From contig JANQWV010000041.1 of assembly GCA_030729695.1 (NCBI GenBank), forward strand, positions 21,643-68,452: a stretch of 46,810 nt of DNA, given 5' to 3'. This document shows positions 18,600-26,501 of this stretch, one piece after another. The DNA is from Flavobacteriales bacterium (GTDB lineage Bacteria > Bacteroidota > Bacteroidia > Flavobacteriales_D > Sanyastnellaceae). A model generated the notes under the pieces. The model was not told the DNA's origin. It was given only the letters and a program-made list of their open reading frames with translations, and did no database searches. Position numbers and translations under genes: made by a program. Each line of letters begins with the position of its first letter. The stretch's first letter is position 1.

Positions 18600-19759
18600 G
18601 GGGTAGCATATTGCTTTACCGCTTTCTCATCGATTGTTTCTCCTGATAGAATGATTAATCGTTCAATAACATTTCTAAATTCACGAATGTTACCTGTCCA
18701 GTCATGTTGCTGCAACGCCTTTAAGGCCGCAGCATTGATGTTCTTCTTTGGCTGTCCGTATTCGTCTGCAATTTGTTGAAGGAAATGATCTGCCAATAAA
18801 GGAAGGTCGTCTTTTCTTTCATTCAATGAAGGAACCTTGATTACGATTACAGAAAGACGGTGGTATAAGTCTTCACGGAAATTACCCGATGCGATTTCTT
18901 TTTTCAAATCTTTGTTGGTCGCTGCAAGAATTCGAACATTTACTTTCATGTCTTTTTCACCTCCCACACGAGTGATTTTATTTTCTTGAAGCGCCCGCAA
19001 AACCTTGGCTTGCGCAGATAGTGACATGTCTCCGATTTCATCGAGAAACAAGGTGCCGTTGTCCGCTAACTCAAATTTTCCTGGCTTTGTTTTTACCGCC
19101 GAGGTAAATGCACCTTTCTCATGTCCGAACAATTCGCTTTCAATCAATTCAGACGGAATAGCCGCGCAGTTCACTTCAATAAAAGCTTGCGTTGCTCTGT
19201 TACTTTTTTCATGAAGTTGACGAGCGACCAACTCTTTCCCACATCCATTTCCACCTGTGATTAACACCCGAGCATCGGTTGGCGCAACCGTATCGATCAT
19301 TTTGATGATTTCAAGAATGGATTTACTTTCTCCAATAATGTTCGATCCAATGACTTTGTTGAGTTTCTTTTTAAGTGTCTTAGTCTCTTTAACAAGCGCA
19401 TCGTGTTTGTTGGCGTTTCGGGTTGAAACCAATACACGATTCAAATCAAGGGGTTTCTGAATAAAGTCATAGGCTCCTCGTTTAATGGCTTCCACGGCCG
19501 TGTCAATGGTTCCATGTCCCGTTATCATTACCACAGGAACCTGAATGTCTTCCTTTTTCAATTCAGATAAAAAGTCGAGACCATCGAGCTTAGGCATTTT
19601 TATGTCACAAAAGATTAAATCGAAAGATTCTTTGAGAACCATTTTCAATGCGGTCTCTCCATCTGGCGCTTCGGAAATAGTGAATCCCTCGTATTCAAGG
19701 ACTTCTTTCAGGGCGCTGCGGATGGCAGCTTCATCGTCGACAATTAAAATTTTAGACAT
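18587..19759 (-). CDS. Sigma-54-dependent response regulator without a C-terminal HTH
   Basis: About 390 residues from ATG 19759; an ATG at 19777 would fall within the promoter. Residues 1-120 are a receiver domain (ILIVDDE, phosphoacceptor Asp in FCDIKMP, the Lys in FIQKPLD). An AAA+ sigma-54 interaction domain follows: Walker A GGNGCGKE, GHEKGAFTSAVK, FLDEIGDM (Walker B) and RILAATNKDL with the sensor regions. The canonical sigma-54-binding GAFTGA loop reads GAFTSA. The protein stops soon after the AAA lid (ending TPYFN), with no Fis-type DNA-binding helix-turn-helix. It may act without specific DNA binding. No partner kinase is adjacent. Confidence 0.9.
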   Translation of the reverse strand: MSKILIVDDEAAIRSALKEVLEYEGFTISEAPDGETALKMVLKESFDLIFCDIKMPKLDGLDFLSELKKEDIQVPVVMITGHGTIDTAVEAIKRGAYDFIQKPLDLNRVLVSTRNANKHDALVKETKTLKKKLNKVIGSNIIGESKSILEIIKMIDTVAPTDARVLITGGNGCGKELVARQLHEKSNRATQAFIEVNCAAIPSELIESELFGHEKGAFTSAVKTKPGKFELADNGTLFLDEIGDMSLSAQAKVLRALQENKITRVGGEKDMKVNVRILAATNKDLKKEIASGNFREDLYHRLSVIVIKVPSLNERKDDLPLLADHFLQQIADEYGQPKKNINAAALKALQQHDWTGNIREFRNVIERLIILSGETIDEKAVKQYATPYFN

Positions 19760-19774
19760 GTTTAAGGCTTTTCG

Positions 19775-19782
19775 CAAAAGTA
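19775..19782 (-). promoter_or_regulatory. Putative -7 element of the sigma-54 regulator gene
   Basis: The complement reads TACTTTTG, 15 bases upstream of ATG 19759. It supports the 19759 start over 19777. Confidence 0.5.
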
Positions 19783-19821
19783 GCGCAAAGCGTTGATAAG
19801 TTTATTCGGGAAAGTGCAAGT

Positions 19822-19857
19822 TTTGGCGGGGTGTTCAATTCCTGAAAAGTATCTTTG
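19822..19857 (+). promoter_or_regulatory. Promoter of the UvrD/PcrA helicase gene
   Basis: TTTG at 19822-19825 and TATCTTTG at 19850-19857 resemble a Bacteroidota promoter with a slightly long 24-base spacer. The -7 element ends exactly 4 bases before GTG 19862. Confidence 0.55.
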
Positions 19858-19861
19858 CGAA

Positions 19862-22216
19862 GTGAGTCAAAGAGATTTTTTAAGTGAGTTGAACGACGCT
19901 CAGCGTGCAGCAGCTCGACACATTTCAGGTCCATTGATGGTTATTGCAGGAGCGGGTTCAGGAAAGACGCGTGTCTTGACTTACCGCATTGCGCACATGA
20001 TTCAAAATGGAGTAGATCCGTTCAGTATTTTGTCGTTGACCTTTACCAACAAGGCGGCTAAAGAAATGAAAGAGCGTATTGCGAATCTGATGGGAGAGGA
20101 CAACGCGCGTAACATATGGATGGGAACCTTCCACAGTGTTTTTGCGCGCATTCTTCGTTCCGAAGCTGATCGCATTGGCTATCCTCGGAATTTCAGTATT
20201 TACGATACTGCAGATAGCAAGGGGCTCATCAAAGATATTTTGAAAGAGATGTCGCTAGACGACAAGATCTATAAACCAGGAATGGTGCAGAGTCGTATTT
20301 CTTCCTGCAAGAATAATTTAATTGGAGCTGCGGATTATCCGGAACAAGTAGAGTTAGTTTCAGATGATCATGCTGCGAAGCGCCCGATGATGGCTGAGAT
20401 CTTTAGAAAGTATGATCAGCGCTTGTTTCAAGCAGGTGCAATGGACTTCGATGATTTGCTTTTCAAGACCAATGTGTTGTTCCGAGATCATGCAGATGTG
20501 CTTCATAGATATCAGCACAAGTTTCAGTTCATCATGGTTGATGAGTATCAGGATACCAACTTTTCGCAATACTTGATTGTAAAGCAGCTGGCTGCCGTGA
20601 ACGAAAATCTTTGTGTTGTTGGCGACGATGCCCAGAGTATCTATGCCTTCCGTGGAGCGAACATTCAAAATATTCTGAACTTCAGAAAAGACTATCCCGA
20701 TTATTCGTTGTACAAACTCGAACAGAATTATCGTTCAACGAAGGTCATTGTTGAAGCTGCAAATTCGATCATTGGCAACAACAAGAATCAGATCAAGAAG
20801 AATGTCTGGACAGCCAATGATGAAGGGAACAAGATTCGTCTTCATCAAGCACCAACAGACAATGAAGAGGGTATGTTCGTAGCAAATACCATTTTCAAAT
20901 TACAGAAGGAAGACGGAGGAACCTATCACGATTTCGCCATTCTTTATCGGACCAACGCACAGTCTCGTGCAATGGAGGAGGCCTTAAGGAAATTGAATAT
21001 TCCTTATAAAATTTACGGTGGTTTAAGTTTCTATCAACGAAAAGAGATCAAAGATTTGTTGGCGTATTTCAGATTAACAGCTAACCACAAAGACGAAGAA
21101 GCGCTAAAGCGCGTGATCAATTACCCTGCGCGCGGAATAGGAAAAACAACGTTAGAGAAATTGATAGTGGGCGCTTCCGAGCGTGAGATTAGTATTTGGG
21201 AAATGATTGCTCGGAGCTTCGAAGTGGGCATCTCAGGTGCCGTTGCGAATAAACTCAACGACTTCGTAACCATGATCCAAAGCTTCGCAACGGAGCTCAC
21301 CACCAAGCCTGCCTACGACCTCGGTATGCACATTGCCGCAGCCTCAGGCTTGTTGGTAGAAGTGAATGCAGACCGAACCCCCGAAGGAGTGGCGCGCGTT
21401 GAGAACATTCAAGAATTACTCGCCGGATTAAAAGAATTCTCTGAACGAGAAACCGAAGACGGCTCAATGCCTTCGCTCTCTGACTTCTTAATAGATGTGG
21501 CCTTGCTCACAGACACCGAGAGCTCAGATGTAGATGAAACGAAAAGCGTTTCACTCATGACCATTCACTCTGCAAAGGGACTCGAGTTTCCAAACGTATT
21601 CATCGTTGGAATGGAAGAAAATCTCTTCCCTTCACAAATGTCCTTGAACGCGCGAGAAGACCTAGAGGAAGAGCGAAGACTTTTCTACGTTGCGTTAACA
21701 CGCGCCGAGAAAAGAGCCATTCTTTCCTACGCAAATTCGCGATTCAAATGGGGACAGTTCACCTACTGCGAACCTTCTCGTTTCATCGAAGAAATCGATG
21801 AGAAATTTTTAGAAACCACTTCAGGAAAGAAAACACCGCCCCAATCAAAGTCATTCGATTTCGGTGAAGAACGTGGTAAGTTCGGTGGCGGAATTAACAG
21901 ACTTCCATTACAAGACAAACCAAAGTCTTCTTTCCCACCTTCTTCACCAACACCTCCGCCAATGCCTCCGCAGATTGACACGAGTAAGTTGAAGAAAGTA
22001 GACATGAACGCGCCTGTTCCATTGCCTGCAGGAGATTGGGCGTTGCCTCATGAAATTCAAGTAGGGGTGGAAGTTCAACACGAGAAATTCGGTAAAGGAA
22101 AAGTCATTAAAGTGGAAGGCGAAAGTCCGAATGAAAAGGCAACAGTGTTCTTTCCTTCAGAAGGACAAAAGCAGTTGTTGCTGAAATTCGCTAAGCTGAA
22201 AATTGTCGGCGCTTAA
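19862..22216 (+). CDS. UvrD/PcrA-type ATP-dependent 3'-5' DNA helicase
   Basis: 784 residues from GTG 19862; the longer reading from 19793 is rejected because the promoter lies within it. SF1 motifs are all present: the Q-motif region LNDAQRAAA, Walker A AGAGSGKT, DEYQDTN (Walker B), GDDAQSIYAFRGA, LEQNYRST, IHSAKGLEF and VALTRAEKR. The family unwinds DNA in nucleotide excision and mismatch repair and removes RecA filaments. The C-terminus has a Pro-rich linker (PPSSPTPPPMPP) and the PcrA/UvrD tudor-like end VGVEVQHEKFGKGKV. The stretch 21,220-21,470 is more GC-rich with different codon usage. Confidence 0.95.
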   Translation: MSQRDFLSELNDAQRAAARHISGPLMVIAGAGSGKTRVLTYRIAHMIQNGVDPFSILSLTFTNKAAKEMKERIANLMGEDNARNIWMGTFHSVFARILRSEADRIGYPRNFSIYDTADSKGLIKDILKEMSLDDKIYKPGMVQSRISSCKNNLIGAADYPEQVELVSDDHAAKRPMMAEIFRKYDQRLFQAGAMDFDDLLFKTNVLFRDHADVLHRYQHKFQFIMVDEYQDTNFSQYLIVKQLAAVNENLCVVGDDAQSIYAFRGANIQNILNFRKDYPDYSLYKLEQNYRSTKVIVEAANSIIGNNKNQIKKNVWTANDEGNKIRLHQAPTDNEEGMFVANTIFKLQKEDGGTYHDFAILYRTNAQSRAMEEALRKLNIPYKIYGGLSFYQRKEIKDLLAYFRLTANHKDEEALKRVINYPARGIGKTTLEKLIVGASEREISIWEMIARSFEVGISGAVANKLNDFVTMIQSFATELTTKPAYDLGMHIAAASGLLVEVNADRTPEGVARVENIQELLAGLKEFSERETEDGSMPSLSDFLIDVALLTDTESSDVDETKSVSLMTIHSAKGLEFPNVFIVGMEENLFPSQMSLNAREDLEEERRLFYVALTRAEKRAILSYANSRFKWGQFTYCEPSRFIEEIDEKFLETTSGKKTPPQSKSFDFGEERGKFGGGINRLPLQDKPKSSFPPSSPTPPPMPPQIDTSKLKKVDMNAPVPLPAGDWALPHEIQVGVEVQHEKFGKGKVIKVEGESPNEKATVFFPSEGQKQLLLKFAKLKIVGA

Positions 22217-22232
22217 TTGTAATGTATATTTG
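22203..22232 (+). promoter_or_regulatory. Promoter of the DUF4290-led operon
   Basis: TTG at 22203-22205 is followed after 19 bases by TATATTTG at 22225-22232, a full match to TTG-N17-23-TAnnTTTG. It lies partly in the end of uvrD and 22 bases before the DUF4290 ATG. Confidence 0.75.
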
Positions 22233-22254
22233 TTAGACCTCATTTAAATTTATT

Positions 22255-22941
22255 ATGAATCCCCACCGCTTTCAGAAGCCAGATGTTGTTGTGCCGTTAG
22301 AGATGAATAGTGCGCGTCCTGAAATTACTTTGCCCGAATACGGAAGAAATATTCAGAAGATGGTGCAGTATGCTCTTACTCTTGAAGACCGCGATGAGCG
22401 CGCTCGTTGTTGCAAAGCCATCATTTCTGTAATGGGACAATTGTTCCCTTATCTGCGTGATATGGAAGATTTCAATCACAAACTTTGGGATCACTTACAC
22501 ATCATGAGCGATTTTCGTCTTGATGTTGACTCTCCTTATCCAAAGCCTGAACCTTCTCAGTTTGCTGTAAAGCCAGACCGCATAAACTATCCGCAAGGTC
22601 CTGTTAAGTTTGGTCACTACGGAAGATACGTAGAGAAGATGATTGACAAATGTGTTGGAATGGAAGAAGGTGAAGAGAAGACGAACTTCACTCGTTCTAT
22701 TGCAACGCTCATGAAGCAAAACGCTTTGAACTGGAATCGCGCGACAATTACCGACGATGTAATTTTAGAAGATTTGAAATATTTGAGTGGCGCGAAACTT
22801 TCTGTTGAGAATATTCAAGAGATTCACGCAGTAAAGACCATTCAAGGATCTAAGTACAACGACTTTGTTGAAGACAGTTACCGCAACAACAAGAAGCGTA
22901 ACAACAACAACAAGAAGAAGAAATTCAAGAAGAAATATTAA
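22255..22941 (+). CDS. DUF4290 family protein
   Basis: A 228-residue protein that resembles DUF4290, a conserved Bacteroidota family of unknown function. Recognisable parts are LPEYGRNIQKMVQYAL, ERARCCKAIISVMGQLFP, HKLWDHLHIMSDF and FGHYGRYVEKMI, where the N-terminal half shows up twice in related form (EYGRNIQKM and HYGRYVEKM), suggesting an internal duplication. The last 25 residues are almost all Asn and Lys (KKRNNNNKKKKFKKKY), as expected for a nucleic-acid-binding tail, an inference. There is no signal peptide, so it is cytoplasmic. It is the first gene of a run of six same-strand genes. Confidence 0.82.
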   Translation: MNPHRFQKPDVVVPLEMNSARPEITLPEYGRNIQKMVQYALTLEDRDERARCCKAIISVMGQLFPYLRDMEDFNHKLWDHLHIMSDFRLDVDSPYPKPEPSQFAVKPDRINYPQGPVKFGHYGRYVEKMIDKCVGMEEGEEKTNFTRSIATLMKQNALNWNRATITDDVILEDLKYLSGAKLSVENIQEIHAVKTIQGSKYNDFVEDSYRNNKKRNNNNKKKKFKKKY

Positions 22942-22955
22942 GAGGTGTATTTTTC

Positions 22956-23534
22956 ATGACGCTTCTCGAAGACATTCAGCACGGAATATTTCATATCATT
23001 GACGAGGGTGCCATTGATCATCTCTTGTTTTTATGGGTGCTCGCTATTGGTCTCACGTTTAACGACCGTCGTATGCTCTTGTGGTCGATTACGGGGTTTA
23101 CTTTAGGACACGCAGTGGCCGCTGCAGCTGTTGTTTTTGGATTGCCAATGCTGTCCATGGAATGGGTAGAGTTTGCAATTCCGCTTACCATTGTTGCCCG
23201 TGGTATTCAACGCTTGATCTCTCCAACCGAGACAACGACCGTTCCTTGGAAGACTATTCTTGTTATTGCCTTGTTCGGATTCATTCACGGTTCTGCGATA
23301 TCAACAGAGTTGAAGATGACTTTAATGAAAGGAGATAGTTTAGCTGGGAAGTTAATCGGATTTAATATCGGTGTAGAGTTGGGGCAGCTGCTTTGCATTT
23401 CAGGGATACTCTTGATTTCTATTACTTTGAATCGCCTTTTGCGCATTCATGCAAACATGGTAACCCGAATCTTGTTGGTTCCCGCTATTATTTATGCGAT
23501 TTTCTTGGCTGTAATTAATTTTCCTTTGAACTAA
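22956..23534 (+). CDS. HupE/UreJ-like membrane protein
   Basis: A 192-residue protein with about six membrane segments. The pattern GAIDHLLFLWVLAIGLT, FTLGHAVAAAA, FIHGSAIS and FNIGVELGQLL matches the HupE/UreJ_2 family, whose members are thought to move nickel or other metals; the His residues lie in conserved positions. No hydrogenase or urease gene is near, as often in Bacteroidota. It follows DUF4290 by 14 bases and directly precedes yidD. Confidence 0.75.
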   Translation: MTLLEDIQHGIFHIIDEGAIDHLLFLWVLAIGLTFNDRRMLLWSITGFTLGHAVAAAAVVFGLPMLSMEWVEFAIPLTIVARGIQRLISPTETTTVPWKTILVIALFGFIHGSAISTELKMTLMKGDSLAGKLIGFNIGVELGQLLCISGILLISITLNRLLRIHANMVTRILLVPAIIYAIFLAVINFPLN

Positions 23535-23798
23535 ATGCGAGTAAATTTGTCTAGATTCTTGAAATGGCTTTTTATCTTGCCGATTCGATTTTATCAGGGG
23601 TTTATTTCTCCTTGGTTAGGATCGAATTGCAGATACCAGCCGACCTGCAGCGCATACGCTGTTGAGGCCATTCAAGAGTGGGGTGTTCTTAAGGGATTGT
23701 ACATGGGAGGAAAACGAATTTTAAGTTGTCACCCTTGGGGGAAAAGTGGTTATGACCCGGTGCCGAAAAATCCGGATGTAAATGGAAGAATTAAATAG
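23535..23798 (+). CDS. yidD: Membrane protein insertion efficiency factor YidD
   Basis: An 87-residue YidD protein with the invariant block [19 protein letters not shown] and the second Cys in LSCHPWG, ending GYDPVPKN. YidD helps YidC insert inner-membrane proteins. It begins on the base after the HupE-like stop. It is usually found beside rnpA/yidC, but here it is apart. Confidence 0.95.
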   Translation: MRVNLSRFLKWLFILPIRFYQGFISPWLGSNCRYQPTCSAYAVEAIQEWGVLKGLYMGGKRILSCHPWGKSGYDPVPKNPDVNGRIK

Positions 23799-23804
23799 TG
23801 AAAT

Positions 23805-24242
23805 ATGAAAAAGTTAGCAGTGGTTTTAGGAGTGGCACTTACAGTAGGATTAACCGCGTGTTTCGATTCTGAAACTGAAATTTTAAAGCAAGCGCGCACA
23901 ACGCAGCAAGGTGTTTTGTCGAAGCAAAATGCATTGGTTGCAGATTTAGATAAAGAAATTGCCTCAGCAGAGAAAGAGATTTCTTCTTTGACTCAAAACC
24001 CATTGGACAGCGCTGGAGTTATTCGTGTGAATGAATTGTCTGAGCGTGTTTCTATGATTAACACGTTGAAAGACGAAGTGGTAAACTACAAATTGAACTT
24101 GAAGGAAATTCCGGAAGGATCTGCTATTAAAGACGACGCTTTTTTCAAGGAATTGAAAGACGAGCAGGTATTGAAGTTGGCGAAGGAACAAGATTCGTTG
24201 TTCAATATCTTGAAGTCTCAAGTTGAATCTGAATTGTTATAA
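23805..24242 (+). CDS. Predicted lipoprotein with coiled coil
   Basis: A 145-residue protein with a lipoprotein signal (GLTAC lipobox, Cys19 expected to be lipidated). Residues about 25-140 are rich in Leu, Glu and Lys with a heptad pattern (KEIASAEKEISSLTQ, KEQDSLFNILKSQ), predicting a coiled coil. I do not recognise a family. Its stop codon overlaps the hemB start by one base (TAATG), so it is co-transcribed with hemB. Confidence 0.75.
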   Translation: MKKLAVVLGVALTVGLTACFDSETEILKQARTTQQGVLSKQNALVADLDKEIASAEKEISSLTQNPLDSAGVIRVNELSERVSMINTLKDEVVNYKLNLKEIPEGSAIKDDAFFKELKDEQVLKLAKEQDSLFNILKSQVESELL

Positions 24243-25219
24243 TGCGCATTCGTCCAAGAAGAAATAGAGCAAACGCTTCCGTTCGCGGAATGGTTCGCGA
24301 AACGAGATTGTCTCTCGAGCAATTGGTATATCCGCTTTTTTTGTTGGAAGACAAACAAGCGGTGCAGCCTATTTTAAGCATGCCTGGAATTTCCAGATTT
24401 GGTTTGGAAAAATTAATGGTAGAAGTAGATGAGTGCATGAATTCAGGTGTAACAAATTTCATTTTGTTTCCGGCTGTTGATGAGAAGCACAAAGACAAGT
24501 ACGCCACTTATTCTTTGGATGCTTCAAACTTTTATCTATCTGCTATTCGTGAGTTGAAGAAACGTTTTCCAGAAGCTGTGTTTATTTCAGATGTGGCAAT
24601 GGATCCATACAGTTCAGACGGACACGATGGTTTGGTGATTGATGGAAAGATTGTCAACGACGAGACACTTCCAATTTTATCTGCCATGGCTTTGGCTCAA
24701 GCTGAAGCGGGATTTGATATCATAGGTCCGAGCGATATGATGGACGGAAGAGTAGGAGAGATACGTGACACGTTAGACGATCACGGTTTTGTGAATGTGG
24801 GTATCATGTCTTACACGGCGAAGTATGCCAGTGCTTTTTACGGACCTTTCCGCGAGGCATTGGACAGCGCGCCAAAGAGCGGGGATAAGAAGACGTACCA
24901 AATGGATTACGCCAATAGAAATGAAGCCTTGCGTGAGGCGGACTTGGATGAAGAGGAAGGAGCAGATTTTTTAATGGTGAAGCCGGCCTTGTGCTATTTA
25001 GATGTGATTCGCGATTTGAGTAATTATTCTTCCTTGCCCATTGCTGCTTACAACGTAAGCGGCGAGTATGCTATGCTGAAGGCGGCTGCTGAAAGAGGTT
25101 GGATAGATTACAACAAGGCCATGCCTGAAATGCTTACAAGCATAGCTCGTTCTGGCGCAAGTGTTATTCTAACTTATTTCGCCAAAGAATATGCTCAAAA
25201 ATTTCATTCTAAGTTTTAG
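24242..25219 (+). CDS. hemB: Delta-aminolevulinic acid dehydratase (porphobilinogen synthase)
   Basis: A 325-residue enzyme that joins two 5-aminolevulinate molecules into porphobilinogen for haem synthesis. The Schiff-base Lys is in MVKPALCYLD; another catalytic Lys is in YTAKYASAFYGPFR. The metal site reads DVAMDPYSSDGHDG, with Asp where zinc enzymes have Cys, so this is the magnesium/aspartate type. It starts by overlap with the upstream lipoprotein stop. Its end overlaps the next gene by 29 bases. Confidence 0.96.
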   Translation: MRIRPRRNRANASVRGMVRETRLSLEQLVYPLFLLEDKQAVQPILSMPGISRFGLEKLMVEVDECMNSGVTNFILFPAVDEKHKDKYATYSLDASNFYLSAIRELKKRFPEAVFISDVAMDPYSSDGHDGLVIDGKIVNDETLPILSAMALAQAEAGFDIIGPSDMMDGRVGEIRDTLDDHGFVNVGIMSYTAKYASAFYGPFREALDSAPKSGDKKTYQMDYANRNEALREADLDEEEGADFLMVKPALCYLDVIRDLSNYSSLPIAAYNVSGEYAMLKAAAERGWIDYNKAMPEMLTSIARSGASVILTYFAKEYAQKFHSKF

Positions 25220-26492
25220 TTGTGTTCTTGTTTTAAGTGCGAATGCACAAAGTGTCTACCAAAACGTAGAACTCGTTTCAACGAAGGGAAGATTTTCTCC
25301 CTTCAATCCTTGTGAACCCAGTATTGCTATCGATCCGACCAATCCAAAGAGAATGGTGGCTGGTTCAATCTTGAATAACGTATACAAAAGTATTGATGGA
25401 GGAGTTACATGGGATCACGATGTTCTGAAGTCTTCACACGGTGTGTATGGAGATCCAACGATAGTGGCCTCTCTTAAAGGCGACTTCTACTATCTGCATT
25501 TAGGAGATCCTGGCAACGGCGGTTACAGTAATTCTCGTTGGCTAGAATCCATTGTTATTCAGCAATTGAAAGAAAAGAAATTTTCGTGCAAGCGAAATTG
25601 CTGGACTGACGGAATAGCGATTGGTACGAACGCTCCGAAAGATCAAGACAAGCAATGGGCAACCACTTCGAAAGATGGAAGCGAAATTTATGTTACTTGG
25701 ACTGAGTTTGATAAATACGACAGCAAAGAACCGAATGATCATTCGAGAATTCTTTTTTCGAAAGGAAAAAAAGGAGATTCAAGTTTCTCTAAGCCTACCG
25801 TTATTAGTGATGTTGAAGGCGGATGCATAGATGATGACAACACCACTGAAGGTGCGGTTCCTGCAGCGGGATTGAACAACGAAGTTTATGTGGCTTGGGC
25901 ACATCGCGAGTTTATCTATTTCAATAAATCGTTAGACGGCGGAATAACGTGGATGCCGAAATCAAAAGTAATCATGGCTATTCCGGGCGGATGGAATCAG
26001 GAAATTCCGGGTGTCTATCGCGCCAATGGAATGCCAATCCTGCTAAGCGATTTAAGCAATGGTCCGAACAGAGGAAATCTCTATTTGTGTTGGAGCGATG
26101 AACGCAACGGCGACGTGGATGTTTTTGTTTCGTCTTCATCCGATGGAGGAGACCACTGGACGGAAGCTGTTCGCGTAAACAACGACGATACGCATGCACA
26201 TCAGTTTTTTCCTTGGATGACCGTTGATGTTGTTACTGGAAATTTACACGCAGTGTTTTACGATAGAAGAAATTACACCGATTACAACACCGATGTTTAT
26301 TTGGCGTCTTCCACTGATGGTGGAAAGACTTGGACTAACGAGCGCATTAGCGAAAAGCCCTTCGTGTCGAATGCAAGTGTATTTCTTGGAGATTACAACA
26401 ATATCTCGGCGGTGAATGGTGTCGTTCGTCCAATCTGGACGCGCATCGATAACTTCCGCACGTCAGTGTGGATTGCGTTGATTCAGAAGTAA
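25191..26492 (+). CDS. Exported Asp-box (BNR) repeat protein
   Basis: A 433-residue protein with signal peptide MLKNFILSFSCVLVLSANA. It contains four Asp-box motifs (SxDGGxxW): YKSIDGGVTW, NKSLDGGITW, SSSSDGGDHW and ASSTDGGKTW, spread as in a six-bladed sialidase-like propeller. The catalytic Arg triad and Tyr/Glu of true sialidases are not evident, so enzymatic function is not claimed. There is no T9SS C-terminal domain. The start lies inside the hemB 3' end. Role unknown. Confidence 0.75.
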   Translation: MLKNFILSFSCVLVLSANAQSVYQNVELVSTKGRFSPFNPCEPSIAIDPTNPKRMVAGSILNNVYKSIDGGVTWDHDVLKSSHGVYGDPTIVASLKGDFYYLHLGDPGNGGYSNSRWLESIVIQQLKEKKFSCKRNCWTDGIAIGTNAPKDQDKQWATTSKDGSEIYVTWTEFDKYDSKEPNDHSRILFSKGKKGDSSFSKPTVISDVEGGCIDDDNTTEGAVPAAGLNNEVYVAWAHREFIYFNKSLDGGITWMPKSKVIMAIPGGWNQEIPGVYRANGMPILLSDLSNGPNRGNLYLCWSDERNGDVDVFVSSSSDGGDHWTEAVRVNNDDTHAHQFFPWMTVDVVTGNLHAVFYDRRNYTDYNTDVYLASSTDGGKTWTNERISEKPFVSNASVFLGDYNNISAVNGVVRPIWTRIDNFRTSVWIALIQK

Positions 26493-26501
26493 AATTTCAA
26501 T

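Noticed and set aside
25191-26492. Sialidase (neuraminidase) activity for the Asp-box protein
   Set aside because: Only the Asp-boxes are present; the catalytic arginine triad is not evident, and many non-enzymatic propellers have Asp-boxes.
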